Assembly (NCBI GenBank): GCA_031216445.1
Contig: CM062208.1
Location: forward strand, 4,988,001 to 5,052,000
Direction of reading: 5' to 3'
DNA: 64,000 nucleotides
DNA from: Lateolabrax maculatus
Lineage: Eukaryota > Chordata > Actinopteri > Acropomatiformes > Lateolabracidae
Shown: positions 33,831 to 47,500 of the stretch, one piece after another
How positions within the stretch are numbered: the first letter of the stretch is position 1
How the letters are laid out: each line of letters opens with the position of its first letter
Notes under the pieces: generated by a model
What the model saw: only the letters and a program-made list of their open reading frames with translations
Told to the model about the DNA's origin: nothing
Databases searched by the model: none
Translations under genes and position numbers: made by a program

Positions 33831-33960
33831 TAATTATCTTTATATAAATGAGGTTTTTTTTCGTCTCTAAACGTGAAGGTGCAGTCTGCTGTCTGTGTCA
33901 CGTGATCACGCAGGTGCGTTCACGGCCCGCGGAGTTGTCCTTCAACACTGGACGAATAAA
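33470..33960. promoter_or_regulatory. Likely bidirectional promoter around RNF17 exon 1
   Basis: A segment richer in CpG than its AT-rich surroundings, spanning the RNF17 start codon. It contains CCGCCATTGG (CCAAT box in reverse, YY1-like), TTGGCGCGA (E2F-like), AAGCCATTTTAGG (YY1-like), CCGCCC (GC box) and a perfect TCACGTGA E-box palindrome at 33,898-33,905, plus CCCGCGG. RNF17 runs leftward from here and a plus-strand gene with an exon at 35,566 runs rightward. Motifs are by eye; start sites are inferred. Confidence 0.55.
33490..33633 (+). other. Possible non-coding first exon of the rightward gene
   Basis: A plus-strand segment beginning in the motif cluster and ending at a usable donor, GGGCTCAG|GTAATTA. 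It would splice to the acceptor at 35,565 over a 1.9-kb intron, placing the 5' end of the rightward gene inside RNF17 intron 1. The local open frame has only a TTG start and no family resemblance. Speculative. Confidence 0.3.
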
Positions 33961-35565
33961 GTGTTTTAATCAACAAACTAATCAATTAATTAATTCAGAC
34001 TCTCTGACTTCAGTGGCTCAGTCCGTTACTCTCTGGTTTGGTGTGTGTTGGCGTATTGCATCAGGTGATATTCGCCTTGTAGATGTTCTTGTAGCTTTAT
34101 TGAAATGCTGGTGGTGTGTTCAGGAGCATGTATTTGTGATTTCCAGTCAGGGGGGAAACATGGAAAGATTGTGGAGCTGATCAGAAAAATTATGTGGTGG
34201 GTTAAAAAAGTGGGTGAAAAGTTTAAATTAATACACTGTCCATCTCCTGCCACCGTTAAGTGCTAGTGGAACAAATACAAACTTCACAAAAACCTACTGA
34301 TCAACATTGACAATTTCTATGCCTTGTGTGAAAACTTACAGTAACAACATCCACTTTTATATAATTCATAATAGTGTTAAATAATATTCAGTTTAAAATC
34401 CATTCAAAGGAGCACATTTGGAAAACCAGAGGTGTCGATGAAGGGTTACTGCTCATCTGATAGGGCTGTGGGGGTAAGTCAGACACAAAAGGCTACTACT
34501 ACTACTACTGCCAAACTACTACTACTGTATATTTAAATATCTTACATATCCATTAACTTTCAGAGCTATTAATAAGTCTGGCCTGCAAGATCCAGTCCAC
34601 CTACAGAAGTGATTAATCAATAAAATTGAAAGCAGGTTGGCATGTTTGAATGTGTTTATTGTATTAAAGATATTAACTATCTGTGGAAAGAAGAAAGAAT
34701 TTAGCCCAGCCATGATCAGCTCACATCATACTGAACACTGTTCAAATTCACTTTATTATACTGAGGTTTGTACAAAGTTCAATGTTAAATTATATATTAA
34801 TAATTTGTAGGACAACCCTCCCAAAAAGTTGTTCAGTAAAAAAATAAAAACACAATTATAATGTAATTTTGTCTTATGATATCTAACCTGTTGCTAATAC
34901 ATAATCTGCTGAACACTCAGTTTTCATTCAGTGAAAGTACTGATGTCTAAAAGCATCCATCACATATTTATTTCATCAGCATCTGTCATGAAGTTCAAGG
35001 TCAATGAGTAAAAAAAGCTAATAACTTAATTGATATATACTCCATTAATTCTTTTCTGTGGACACCTGGGGGCGCCAAAGTCTAAGGTAGGCACATCGAG
35101 ACGATGGTTTCACAAAGGCCAGGTGGAAAAATATACCCTGGAGCTCTTCAAATGTGCAAATATTCATTTTTATGTTCTTTTTTGATAGCTACTATGTCAG
35201 ACAGTCTGACAGGGGTAAATATGCATCTCTGGCATTACATTTCACCCTATTAAACATCTCCACTTGTTGGAAATATCCAGTTTGACACCCCTTTGTCTTG
35301 GATCTCTGGGTTAAACATTACCAACGATGAGTATGGACATTTTAGAAGAGGTTTATGTATGCAAGGAAAGCTGATTTAGTACCAATGTTTCTATATGTGT
35401 CTGTAGCTATAAGCGGAGTGCGACCTTGCATAATTTTTAACCTTTTTTTTAACCTTAGTTTGTTCTTGATTGTTTTACTGTTTTAATATCACTTTAATCT
35501 ACACATTCCTCTTGTATTTTGTGTTGTGTGATATATTCTTTTGTTTCCTTTTGAACCAATTGCAG
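33961..35565. other. Region without recognised gene
   Basis: AT-rich unique-looking DNA upstream of RNF17. A short ACT trinucleotide run occurs near 34,490-34,530. ORFs here are short and without resemblance. It ends in a good polypyrimidine tract and TTGCAG acceptor at 35,565. Confidence 0.6.
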
Positions 35566-35732
35566 GGCTCCACAGCCGACCTAACGGCAGCATGTCGGTC
35601 CTCTCTTCCATCTGAGCGCAGCTGCCAGCAGCACTGCCGCCTGAGGACAATGGCCAGCCACCCAGCGAAGCAGCAGTAACCAGGAGTGACAGCCAATGGA
35701 GAGCAGAGAGGCACACGCATCGGATGGTAAAG
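35566..35732 (+). CDS. 5' exon of an unidentified gene, start codon at 35,696
   Basis: The exon is bounded by a strong acceptor (TTCTTTTGTTTCCTTTTG, then ACCAATTGCAG) and a consensus donor (AAAG|GTAAGT). It is mostly 5' UTR. The ATG at 35,696-35,698 opens MESREAHASDGK and reaches the donor in phase 1. Two short upstream ORFs end before it: MSVLSSI (35,592-35,615) and MASHPAKQQ (35,650-35,679). An exon of this form usually belongs to a gene with long introns, and no further exon could be joined in the remaining 28 kb. I do not recognise the protein from twelve residues. The alternative is a non-coding transcript. Confidence 0.55.
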
Positions 35733-36816
35733 GTAAGTCATCTAGTATGCAACACGGCCACAACGTAACCTTCAGTGAGCGTTCATCCAAATCCCTGGAG
35801 GGGGGGAATTAAAGTGCGGCGCATCAAGGGCGTCTTTCCATTCAGAGCTGGCAGGATGCAGCCCCAAAGAACACCTTGAAATACATGTGTTTTAACAGTA
35901 CAACTCCCACCTCTGCATAAGTGTCCAAATGAATACGACTCCTGGCGTTGATCTGAAGTGAAAGTACATCACCTTGGTGCGGGGTGTCAAAATGCCCGCA
36001 GGTATAAAGTACAATTGTCTGCTAATAGGAGCCAGGATAACATCCCAGATCAGTTAACACATTGGCCCAAGGATGTTCAACACTGTATCTGACATACCGT
36101 CAGTATATACAGCGCAGACAATGCCTAGAGTTACCAATAACTCTCATAACTGTATAGATGTAATGTAAAAACACGATACATAAACAAGACAAAAGAACGT
36201 ACCCTCTGTTAATACTCCAGCACTTTATTTGTTTATTGTATAAAAAATCCAAACCTAAGACTCAAGAGGACATTGATATGAACCAAAAACCTTGGTAAAT
36301 TAAATTCACATCCAAATCTCCTTCTTCATTAATTGGTTACTTTGTGTAATTGGGTGCTTGAAGGTTCCCAGTTGCAGATCAAATGGATGAGTAGGATTAG
36401 AAATGTGGAGTTATGTTTGTTTAGTTCTGTGTTTTCATTCTGTGGTGTATGTAATGTAGTGTATTTTGTGGATGGTATTTGCAGTAATTTAGGTTTTCCT
36501 ATGTAAACCGATAGAGTCGTTTGTACTTCCCCTCTGGCTTTTCTTTAATCTGATAAGACCAAGGCCAAAGAAAGGACAAAATCACCTTTTAACCTGTTTC
36601 TTTATGTGGTGGCAATTTATCGCATGTGTAAAATAATCTTATCAATGAAAAACAATCTGTAAGGTTTGTTTTAGACTGATAGAGCTCGTCTGTGAACAGG
36701 TTTTTGTAGATGGAGAGAGTGTGGAGTTATGTATGAATATGATTAGGGCACTGAAGGAATCTGGCCATTGGTCTTCACCAGGGCAGGATGATCATATAGA
36801 CAGACTGGAGGGGGGC

Positions 36817-36872
<56 letters not shown>

Positions 36873-39286
36873 CAGGGTGGGGGGTAGTAGACGTGTTTAC
36901 TGTGGGTAATGAACCAATCAGCGGGCCGCCCAGGGGGGGACGTGGGGGTGCCTCTTAGGGGGAATGGGGGTTGCGCCCCATCTTTCCTCTTCCCAAATGT
37001 GGGTCACTTCCTATCCTCGGGTGATTTCACTTGTCTTTCCGTAGGAACAATAACCCTCCTGCACCCCCCAAAACCCTTATCAAATCGCTTACTCATTAAT
37101 GATGCTCTTAATTAAGCTTGTCTCGTTAGCTCTCTCCTGATGTCTTAACATAGGCCTTGTACATCCATTCGTCTGCTTCATTGTTACTATCCAGCTATTT
37201 CCTGAATCACTTAGTGTGGGTCATCTTTTGTGACAGGAGATGATGTCTATAGAAGCCGTCTATTTGTGTGTACCTCAAAGGTCTAATTAAAACAACAACC
37301 TCCCTCCTATTCCCTCCTACAGGTCACAGAGTAGGAGTACAGGGTAGGAGTAGTGAATTTATTGCATTGACAGCATGCGCACTAGAAGTCAAATGTCTTC
37401 TGGGAACCTTCAGAGTTCAATCAGATGAACCATATAAGGTACATGAACAAGACCATTTAAAAGGAGTTTGTTTGCCTTGATGGTCAGCAAACCTCTAACA
37501 TATAGATTTTCCCCAAAGAATCATCATGGATTTTATCCATTGAGGAGCCTTTTATCTTCCTTTGAATCTTTGAAAGAAACCCCACTGACCTACTGGCTTT
37601 GCAAGCATGGTGCAGCAACAACCTTTTCCCTCTTTTCAGGTTGCGTTCTGACCAAAGAAAAAAACAAGGAAAGGTCAGCAGACATGCAAGGCCCAGAAGA
37701 CACATGTATCGGCTTTAAGTGGTTTCCCCCTGCAGGCCACTTGGTCACAGCATGAAAAGAGCAGGGGCAATGGCAAATGACAGTGGCTTTATACCTTCCC
37801 CAGTCTCTTTGTCTGGTCAAAGAAAGACCTGCCATCACACACAGAAGAATTAAACTAGATCATAGAGTGAGAGAATAGCTTTCAGCACAATAGAAAACAG
37901 TGTAACATCTGTCTGTAAGGCAAATCAATCTAATTTATTTAATATGATGCCCACTGTTTTTACTCATTTGTATATTATTGTCTACAAAGTCAACGTTTGT
38001 TTTTGATTGGCTGATATCACCCTGAGAATAGTGGTTATAATTAGATCCAGGTCAACTGACACAAACAGACTCAGGACTGCTCTTTTTTTTAATGTGACCA
38101 CATCAATACACATGAGGCACAATGATGTTCATATTCGGGGTGGGGGATGTTTCATATTTGTTCACAATACACTCAAAATGGACCCATTATATCCAAAGGT
38201 TACAGATTTCCAATTGACATCCTCGAGTGATTTTTAAGGCTTGGGGCCTTTTCAATAGCCGCATTTTAAGGTCTTCCTTCAATTTATCAATCTTAATAAT
38301 TTAATGTGTTTTTAGTATATTGCGTACCTTATTTACATACATGGAAATTTGGTGTGAAATGGTGTGTCACACAGGTAGTATTTATTACACGACTGTTGTA
38401 TCTACATCAAAGTCTGTGGTGTTTATCCTACAACAAACTGGTGCCAGCGTCATACATCCCACTATAAAAGAGGGCACCAGGCCACAGCAGCTCCAACAAG
38501 CCCTCATTAAAAGCAAACCAAAGTCAGGGATACTGCCTGTGAACCCTTTGTGCCCTCAGTCCCCCTCCCCTCCTGCTGCCTCCCCTCCTTTCTCACATCC
38601 ACCCATACCTACACATACATTCCCATGTGCTTGATCACTTGCGCTCATTCACACATACACTTGGTCACACTTCCTTGCACCCTCAACCCTTCATCCCTTA
38701 GGTTCAAAGGCATTGTTAGAAGGCGGAGGTGGCCGAGGTACCAGTCGTTGGGAGTAACTCAAAAAGCCGGTTCATTTTTAAGACCAACCTCGCCGACTCT
38801 GTGACCTAATACCCGTCGAACATCAAGGGGAAGGCTTGGGAGAGAACAAAAGATCAGACCAATCAGGCAGCTCGTTAGCCCGGTTCACTAATCACTCTGT
38901 CGCTGAGCATTTCATGACCTGTCCTTCCTAAAAATGATCACCTCACCACCGCTTTTACACCAGAGACCGCTGCTTTTGGAAAAGCAGGTTGTTTTGAATG
39001 TGCTGTGAGTTGATAAGGGTTGGGTCCAAAGGGGGGCGGAGACTGGGTGGGTTGGGGGGTGAAGGGGGGAGGGTGTTTTAATAGTAAGCCGAGAGCAGTC
39101 TATATTGCAATTATCTCACTTTGCTGCACTTACAGAATGCTTGACCTGCTTCTCAGCATCGATATGGCACATTTCTCAGGGCGAGGCGGGGGTCGGCACA
39201 GAGGGTTTGGATCCACGTGGGAGTATGTGTGTTAAAGAGAGATATTTTTGACTGCGTGCGAGAGAAAGAACATGTTTAAGTGTGAT

Positions 39287-39330
<44 letters not shown>

Positions 39331-41439
39331 ACCTGTCATCTGCCCTGTGGTGGGATTGAGGCCGTGAGAGCTTCGGTCTTCCTGGGTGGGCGATAGGAGG
39401 GGTGAAGAGGTTGGAAAGAAGGCAAAGTTAGTGTTGGCTGATTTACCTTATCACAAGACCCAAATACAAAAAAAAAAAATCACTTCCTTCTTTTAGAAGT
39501 AGGACAAAATACACACTCATACTGTAAGAATACAGAATATTGCTAAGAAACATGTTTAAGATGCTGAATTTGGTTATATGAAAGTTAATTTAAATGGTAT
39601 ATGAATGTTTAATATAAAATGTTATTAATTTGGGTGAACTGAACCTTTAAGTACCAGATCAACAGAAAAAGTTGGTGGGTCCCTCGAAGATCCTCTGCAA
39701 TGCAGACGGAGTTTAGCCTCCAGATCCACCAGGCTATTATTTGTTATTGGGAAAAGATACTTCTTAAGGCTGCTGGTAGAAATACCACTTGCAGAGAGAG
39801 CAGCAATAATAGTTGAATTTTCTAACTTCCCTCATTTAATCCCTTTAATTATTTAATCATTAATTAGTAGATGCACTCCTCCCAACTATGCAAAACTAAG
39901 GTGTCAACTACGGCAATTAAGAATATTTGCAAAAGAAAAGAAGACAAACATTCCAGCAGCACTAAAAAGCTTCTGATGGACACAGGAAGCATTGTGTTCA
40001 CTTTGAGATACGAAACAAGAAAATCTCTCCGCTCTTCTCTCTGCTCTGTAGAACAGAATGTCTTCTTTCTGACTGATGGTAAAACTTACTGCTGACAGAT
40101 TTCTGTTTGTCAAGAGGAGACATCTGTCAGTAGACATGATTCGGCTGCGACGCATTCCACCATCGGGTCTTTGGCGTATACACTGAGGAACCGCTCTCCC
40201 ACCTTCATTATTCCTGCATGAATCCGATGGAGGAACAGCTGCTCCGGTGACTCAACTGGAATTTATAACAGAAAAACTCTGGCAAAAGAAAGAGCAACAC
40301 TCAGGTCTTCTTGCACAATGTGATAAAGTACCATATGGCTCAGAATCATATTCTTCATGTACATCTTTCATATAAATGTAGCCTAATTAAAGGGTATTTA
40401 TGAAATAATTTAAAATGAGACTAAAGAACTGTATCAAGCCGTACAGAGAAGAGGTTCTGACTGAATATTCACAAAAAGATATAAAATAAAGAACAGAAGG
40501 ATAATAATTTTCCTTATCTCTCAAGGCCAAAGGAATACATCTGAATTCCTATGCAAGCGTATTAAATTGTGTGTATTTGTACTGGAATGCCAAATATCAA
40601 ATAAAGAAGCATCTCAACCCCATCCAATTTGTGCAGGAGCTGTTGGCCTTTGATTGCTGCTTAAGAAATGTGACAGAGTACAGGACCATAGCCACAGAAA
40701 AGTTTGGCTGCATAAAAATTTTGGCTACAGAAAATGTTGGCTATAAAAATGAGTGATTAACACTCCCACACATTATAATCCTGAATCACCAACAAGTTCA
40801 TCTGCCATTCTTGGGAACTGGGGCAGAAGACACACACCTGGGCTTGTTGGCGGGAATCAGCAGTTACTTATTCTTTCCCTGTAAAGTGGTGAGCTGCTTC
40901 CAAGCAGTACCTGGAAATGACAGGTTCACTAGAGGAGGCTGTTGAAACCGCTATTTGCCTCTTAAGCTCTGCTTTGCTGTGAATCTAAAAGCACTGAGAC
41001 CACATTAATCATCAAACAGTTGTTTTAAATAACCAGGGATTTACAGTAAACACTCACACATCCTGTACAGTGACACACACCCCTGGTCCAGAGGCAGGAG
41101 TGTGGCAGTTGTAGCCAGGACTGAGGAGACAAATGAAAGGAAAGTTGGCATCCCGTATGAGCAGCAAGTCCAAAAGCTCAAGGGGGAAATTAAAGTTACG
41201 TCTTCTCTGGCTTCCACGTAAGCTACATGAAATATGTGGTGCAGGAGGCTTCTTGGTACAGATCCTTCATGTTCAAAGATTAATAATTTGGTTTCCCCCG
41301 AATGACATTACAAGGTTTTTTTTATCATAATTTCATGGTGACACATGAAAATACTGCTTGGTGGAGACTTTTATCCATAACACTTAACAGCATTTAGTCC
41401 ATTTCCCAAACCATTTATAGTAGACTATTTATTTTATTT
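35733..41439. other. Gene-free stretch, probable large intron; microsatellites and possible conserved islands
   Basis: Contains (GT)26 at 36,819-36,870 and a GT run at 39,295-39,327. Two GC-balanced, repeat-free islands stand out: about 36,890-37,130 (includes CTCATTAATGATG and CTTAATTAAGC, homeodomain-type cores) and about 38,440-38,960. No splice-bounded frame was seen in either, and other ORFs look like chance. Confidence 0.5.
36819..36870. repeat. (GT)26 microsatellite
   Basis: A pure 52-bp dinucleotide run followed by ACCAGGGTGGGGGG. It is among the longest uninterrupted dinucleotide tracts in the window. Confidence 0.97.
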
Positions 41440-41590
41440 ATTTCCACACACTGATGGCAGAGGCTGCCATGCAAGGTGCCGACCTGCTCATCAGGAGCCG
41501 TTAGAGGTTCAGTGTCTCGCTCAAGGACACTTTGACACTCTCTCCTTCTGATTACTAGACGACGCTCTACCTCCTTGAGCCATGATCACT
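41440..41590. repeat. Dispersed teleost repeat (GGTTCAGTGTC type)
   Basis: Contains CTGATGGCAGAGGCTGCCAT, GGTTCAGTGTCTCGCTCAAG, GACACTTTGACA and CTAGACGACGCTCTACCTCC. This series of blocks is common in teleost genomes and includes a tRNA B-box-like GGTTCA motif. Family not named. Confidence 0.6.
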
Positions 41591-44500
41591 TTCGTCACAC
41601 ATTGTATAGGGGCCTCGTAGCAGTCGAGACCAAGTCAAATCGCATGACTTCATTTTTGTGGCTAAGGTCTGTCTGTCAAGTCTACAGCTCTGAATAATGT
41701 GTTTGCTTTATTTTCTTTAACTTGTTATGATGCTGTTACTCCGTGTGTCCGGTCTGGGACCTTTGTTGCCCATTCCCCATCTCTCTATCCCCTCATTTCC
41801 TGTCATTTCTCCATTGTCAGCATGCTTGTGTGTTTTTTTTACATTGAGTCTGGGGAGATTAGAGCCACAGTCTGAATACTTTGGCACTGTGCTCGTCCAT
41901 TCTGTCTTGGCTGGATTTACCTCAGGTTCGAGTGACACTGAGTAAAGATCAGTTGAGATCAAGTGACGTGACGCAGGTTATCTGGTGTGGGGAGTTTATT
42001 TCCAAAACAATTATGAAGCAGAAGTAAAAGACATATACCCAGAGCCCTGACACACACACACACACAGACACACACAGACACACACAGACACATAGATACA
42101 CAAACATCTGCACCTATGCATAACTGGAATTCTGTTCTCCGCTGTCATCTCAAACATCCTTTTGTTTTTGAGCTCTACTCCCCTTTTCACTCTGGCAGAC
42201 AGTGAGTCTCTATTATCACCCTTCTTCTCCCTCCCTCACTCTTTGTGTCACTGTAGACAGACAGTGACAGCAATGCCATCAGTTGCCAAACCCGCAGCCA
42301 TAATTACACTCCTAACGGAGAGTCGGGCCGCCCTCTTGTCAGTCAGAGCCACAATAAACCGTGACAGTGACGGCGGAGAAACACCTGGGTGGATGTGCCT
42401 GAGGTGACGAAAGGTTAATGTGGTGGTGAAGTGTGGCGCCCCGCCACGAGCGCACTCATGACCCTGTAATCTGGGGGAAGCTAGGGGAAATATCTGACAG
42501 TATCACTTCCTGAAATGTTATATTTGCAGTTACACAATCATAAATAGTGTTGTCTCCTCTCCCAGGGCCAAACTGTGCACGACAGCAGCTACAGTCACGA
42601 CTGTATCAAAGTATTCAGACAAGATGAATGTTGTTGCTATGTGGTGGGACTTTTGCACAATGACTATATGTAAGGTTTTCTGATTTGAAGTCAAACTGTA
42701 TTTGCATTTTGGAATAGCAACATAGCAAACGTTTTATCTGTTATTTTTGACAGTGCACTTGCTACCTCCAAATCTCCATTGATCTCACATGTTTTTCATG
42801 TTTAGGCTCTTACAGCCTGTCACTCATTCTTTTCTTTTCAGTGAATGAACTCTTTCCAGTGTCATCATGACACCAGAGGAGCTGCTTCAGCTCCAGTAGT
42901 TACAAAGGAATGTATATCATGTAAAGCATCAATTTGTAGTAGATGTCACAAGCTTTGGTCAGTAATCAGAGTTAAACATGACAAATTGCTTTTCTTTCTT
43001 TTTCCTTTGTCCCCGACTGATCTTTGTTGTCAATAACTTGGACCATAATTGTAAGACCTAACCACAAAGTTGAAATATGGAAGTTTTTCTTTGGTTTTTC
43101 TAGTTTTATATGACTGACACTATTATTTCATGAAAATACTTGATACTAAATACTTAAAACATATCTTAAGGGCAAGAAACTGGAGCAGCCAGCCTTTTTA
43201 TCTAAACCACAATATTTGGAGGAAGAAAGTAAGCATAACCAACTATGTTGCTAATAATCCTGAATTGTATAGGAAACAGTGAGTGTGCACAATGATTGTT
43301 CAGTTGGTCAAAGCTGAACCAGGAAGATGGTCTGTAAACTGTGCTGACAGATAACCACTGACAGTCTGCATGATTTGCATGATTGACTGACTCCTCATGT
43401 TTCTTTTTCTTTTTTTTAAGCAATGTTGCTGCGTTCCCTGATTTACTGATGGAACTGATGGCTGATAACTCAAGCTTTATTAAACCACAGTTTTCCTTAA
43501 AGCCCTTCTAGATATCAGTGATGCCCCCTTCTGACCTTTTTCATTTAACTCACAGTGGAAGGGTGTTTGCAGTGTCCAATGCAGATAGTGTAGTATTTAC
43601 TATGGTTATTTAATTTTCTCTGTTCCTTCCCTCTGCCAGAGATCACATTGCATTTCTCTCTCAAGAGCTCTTTGCATCTTTTTCTTTGCTTTTCCATCTT
43701 TTTTCCTTGCATCTGATTTCTCCAGGCTTTCAGTTGACCTTCATGCACCCTGTGTCTGTCTGTCCCCCCCCCCCCCAGCTGCTCCCTGCCAGTCACGTTT
43801 CATATGTTCCCATAAATGGGCCTTCCTCACCCAGTGGCACTTGCGCTAATCGCCGCTCGACATCCCCTCATGTTAATTTCAGTGCTCAGTTCTTGGGTTG
43901 CCAGCTTCAGGCTCCACAGTTGTTTCCTACGTTGACATTAGCTACGTCAGTGCTGAGGCACACAGACGGGGAGGCACATTGCTTTGCTGCGTGACATCTA
44001 CGCAAGTACTGAGGTACACGTGCACACACACACACACACACACACATATTCAGGCATGTGTCTACTTGTATACTTGACTCAGAGGGACGTATGTCATTAT
44101 CATGAAAAAAATCAACACCCGGATCCTCGACAGGGTAAACAGACACTGCTGTCTGTGGATAAAATGCCTCCCAGGTCACAGTCATTCCTAAGTCATTGAC
44201 ATCATGTGTTGCTTCACAGCATGTCGCTTCATGGATAGAGGTGGATCTGGAAAAATGTGTAACCTGTAAAATTAAAACGTAAAGGAATACTCCACTGAAA
44301 TTGAGCATCAAACACATGCATTAAAATGTCCATAGAAACCTGTTGCATTATCAACTTATCAACTGCCTGTCGGTATGATCCAAATACTCATATTCGAGTG
44401 AGCAGCTTCAATCTGTCACTAGCAGTTATGTAGTATGTATCTTTGTCACAACTACTGTACATTTGCTTTTGACTACAACTGTACAACTGCCACATATGAT

Positions 44501-47500
44501 CCATAGAAACTGTGTATTATATATATAAAAAATATTGAGACCACTCCTGCTGCATACATTTCTCCACCATCTGTCTCTATGCTCAGTGCGTTCTAAACTA
44601 ACATATTTTTTTGCCAAAATATGGCTAAATTCAAAGCTTCTATTTGTCGCCAGCAATCTTGGCTGTTTGCGTTTACCAAAGTGACCAGTTGCAATATGTA
44701 TTTTTCATTCACAATTTAACATTTCAAAGCACTGCAACATAAATTAACAGCAGTAGAACATAAAAAGAAAAATAATGAAGTGATTTTTTTCTTTCAACTT
44801 AACACTGTTTACTTAATTTAATTATTTTAACTACTTGATTCTTGATGAATACAGTTGTTGAATTTGCACACAATAGGGAGACTTGATAGCAGCGTTGTGT
44901 TATTTTTGGATTGATGGAATCCAGCGTGCAGAATCAGCTGGAATTCTTGCATTAGTTAATCCATTATGAATTCTCCTTCATTTTCTTCCAGAGCCTTCAC
45001 TGTCTATTAGCCTGAGAGTAAGCATGAGCCAGTCAGATCGGGCCCACACCCTCCCGGTTTACACTGACACTAATGACTTGTCCCTCGCTCCAGCCCCGCC
45101 ACAGCCATCCACACATGGAACTGATTCTTTCTGTGCACAACACCGAGACCGCCTGCCCCATCGCCCCACCAGCATCATCCTGCAAAACAATCTGTTGCTA
45201 AGGCAGGTGGTGTTGGAGACATCCATAATGTAACAAGGAGCAGGAGTTAATTATAAGTGGCCAATCACTGAAAAGAGAGTGTATGAGCCAAGGAGAGCTT
45301 CGGAGAAACACAGTAAGGATGACATCAGTGTCAGCATGTGCACATGATCTAGAAATAGAGTCATTGTGTTTGTCTTGGCCAGCCAGTCTGTAAATGCTAT
45401 TATTGGGGTTTTGTTAAAAGCGTGTGTCAAAACGTGAGATGTTACAGATATCATCTTGCACATGCCAGGAAAACTGTTTAGAAAAAGATTTAATAAACCT
45501 GAGGTATTAATGCGTATTAAGGCTCTATAGGCTCATTCCTGTCAAATTAACACTGTGACTGCATTCGACAGGCTTAGTATATTTACCCAGCAAAGACAAC
45601 AGAAAAAAAAATAAGAACAGCCTTGGAAAAACACTGCATGGCTGCTATCCTAAAATCTCTCAGTACTCTGTTAAGGCGTTCGCTGTTTGAATCAGACTGT
45701 AAATATTTGAGCATAGCGTGGGTTTTTCCTGGTGTGTCTTTACTTTGCTTTACTGTGTGAAACGAGGGGCCACATGAGAATCCTGCCCGTATAATGTAAC
45801 GTCAGATTTGGTACCGTCTCTTTGAATCTGGGTCAGATGGGTCTGCCGACTGAACAGAACCCGTTTCAGAGAGCGTAATATAAACACTTTGCCCCACTTG
45901 GTGCCTGTCCGACCACATTCCTCCATGCCAGAACCCTCAAGTTCCTGCAATCCCCCATTTCAACCTCAAGATGACAATAAAACCCCAAACCGTAATTCAC
46001 CCATGCATGCCTGGCGTATTTTAGATGCCTTTTTAAAATAAAGACAATGTGTTATGTGACTTCCACCCTTCATTGTTTGGAAGATCTTTGTTATGTGTGT
46101 ACAGCAGTGATGCAATCATGACTAGTGCACGCTGCACACTGAGGAATTTTACACACAAAAGAAGTTGACTTTGGCTTTAAGCTCTTGATAAGAAACATCA
46201 AGAATTGGGTCTGACTGTTGATAACATGGGGTTACAACACACCTGATCAGCAGGAGCACAATAGGCATTCCTGAGATGACCCTCATGTGCGTTTAATGCT
46301 TAACTCTGCTGTAAATACAAAGATATAGATCGGTTTGAAAGCGGATTCCGCAGAGTCATGGCACTGTGTCGGAGCAACAGTAGGGCCTTGTGATGTTAAG
46401 GCGAGTCGACGGTGTAGCAAACGCCACAGGATGTAGACCTCGAGATGAGGTGCAAATACATTTTTGACATGGAAGACTCATCCCGGAGGGTTGGTTGGTG
46501 CGGCTGCCCAGACTTTGAGTGGGAGAAGATGCAGAGTTGTGGGTGGACGGATCAGTGGACCGGCACAAATTGCTTCCGGGCCTTTCTGAGTGCCAGGCTC
46601 CAGACGGATGATGATTAACTGGGGGTGACTGGTGCTGGCTGGAACCGACCTGAGATCAAATCAGGTCTCGTCCAAAATAGAACCTGACTACCTTTTCCCT
46701 TCAAGTCTCTCCTCTTTTTCCCCTCCCTGCCTTGGTCTTGCCCTACCTCCAGCCGTGCATCTGCTTTTTTCTTCCCCCCTCCTCCTTTAACTCCCTTTCT
46801 CTTTCCAGACTTGCTCCTTCACTTCACTTCCATTTCTTCCCAACATCATTTTCACTTTTGCCTTTGCTCCTGCCCTTTTCCCACTTTTATACCTTCCTTC
46901 CTCTACCTCCTTGCATTGCTTGTTCTCCCTTTTACCTCTTCCCCTCTCAGTTCCTCACTTATTTTGCTTCTTTTCTCTTTCTATTGTCTTTTGTACCTTT
47001 TCTAGCACCCACACTCACTCCTTTGCGTCACGAAAATATCATAGTTTAAAATAGTGAGTGTAAAAACCTTCCTCCTCTCTTTCTGACTGTATCATATTTT
47101 CTATCATCTTGTCCTAGATGTTTATTGAAGCTATGTTTACACTAAATTAAATCGTCAAACCCAAAACTCAATGTTCCATCAAATTAAAATATTCTAGATG
47201 TCTAGATGTGCAGTATTTTATAAACATTTCCCCAAAAATATGGGATTTCCACTTTCCTCTGACTTCTCATCTAGCTTCCCCCTATCTGGTTCTTAATGTG
47301 GGAACAGTATGGATAAGTGTGCAGGTCTATGTGGAAAGAGGACAAATGCTAACTTGGTTTGTCCTCAGCTCATATGTTCTTTGCAGAGCTGCAATGTTGT
47401 GAGGAAAGAAAATAAAGGAAATGTCCTCCTCTGATTATTATAATTTGGTTATAGAGAGTGATGACTGCATATGCCGCCAGCACCTTCTGATGACTGATGA

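Noticed and set aside
35489..35790. Minus-strand ORFs overlapping the 5' exon at 35,566
   Set aside because: Splice signals in this interval are on the plus strand. The minus frames are shadows without motifs.
43766..43778. Poly-C tract as a structural or regulatory element
   Set aside because: A single homopolymer of about 13 bases; nothing around it supports an i-motif or promoter role.
46732..47049. Plus-strand Phe/Leu/Ser/Pro-rich ORF suggesting a membrane peptide
   Set aside because: It is produced by a C/T-rich low-complexity tract. Both overlapping frames give similar hydrophobic strings.
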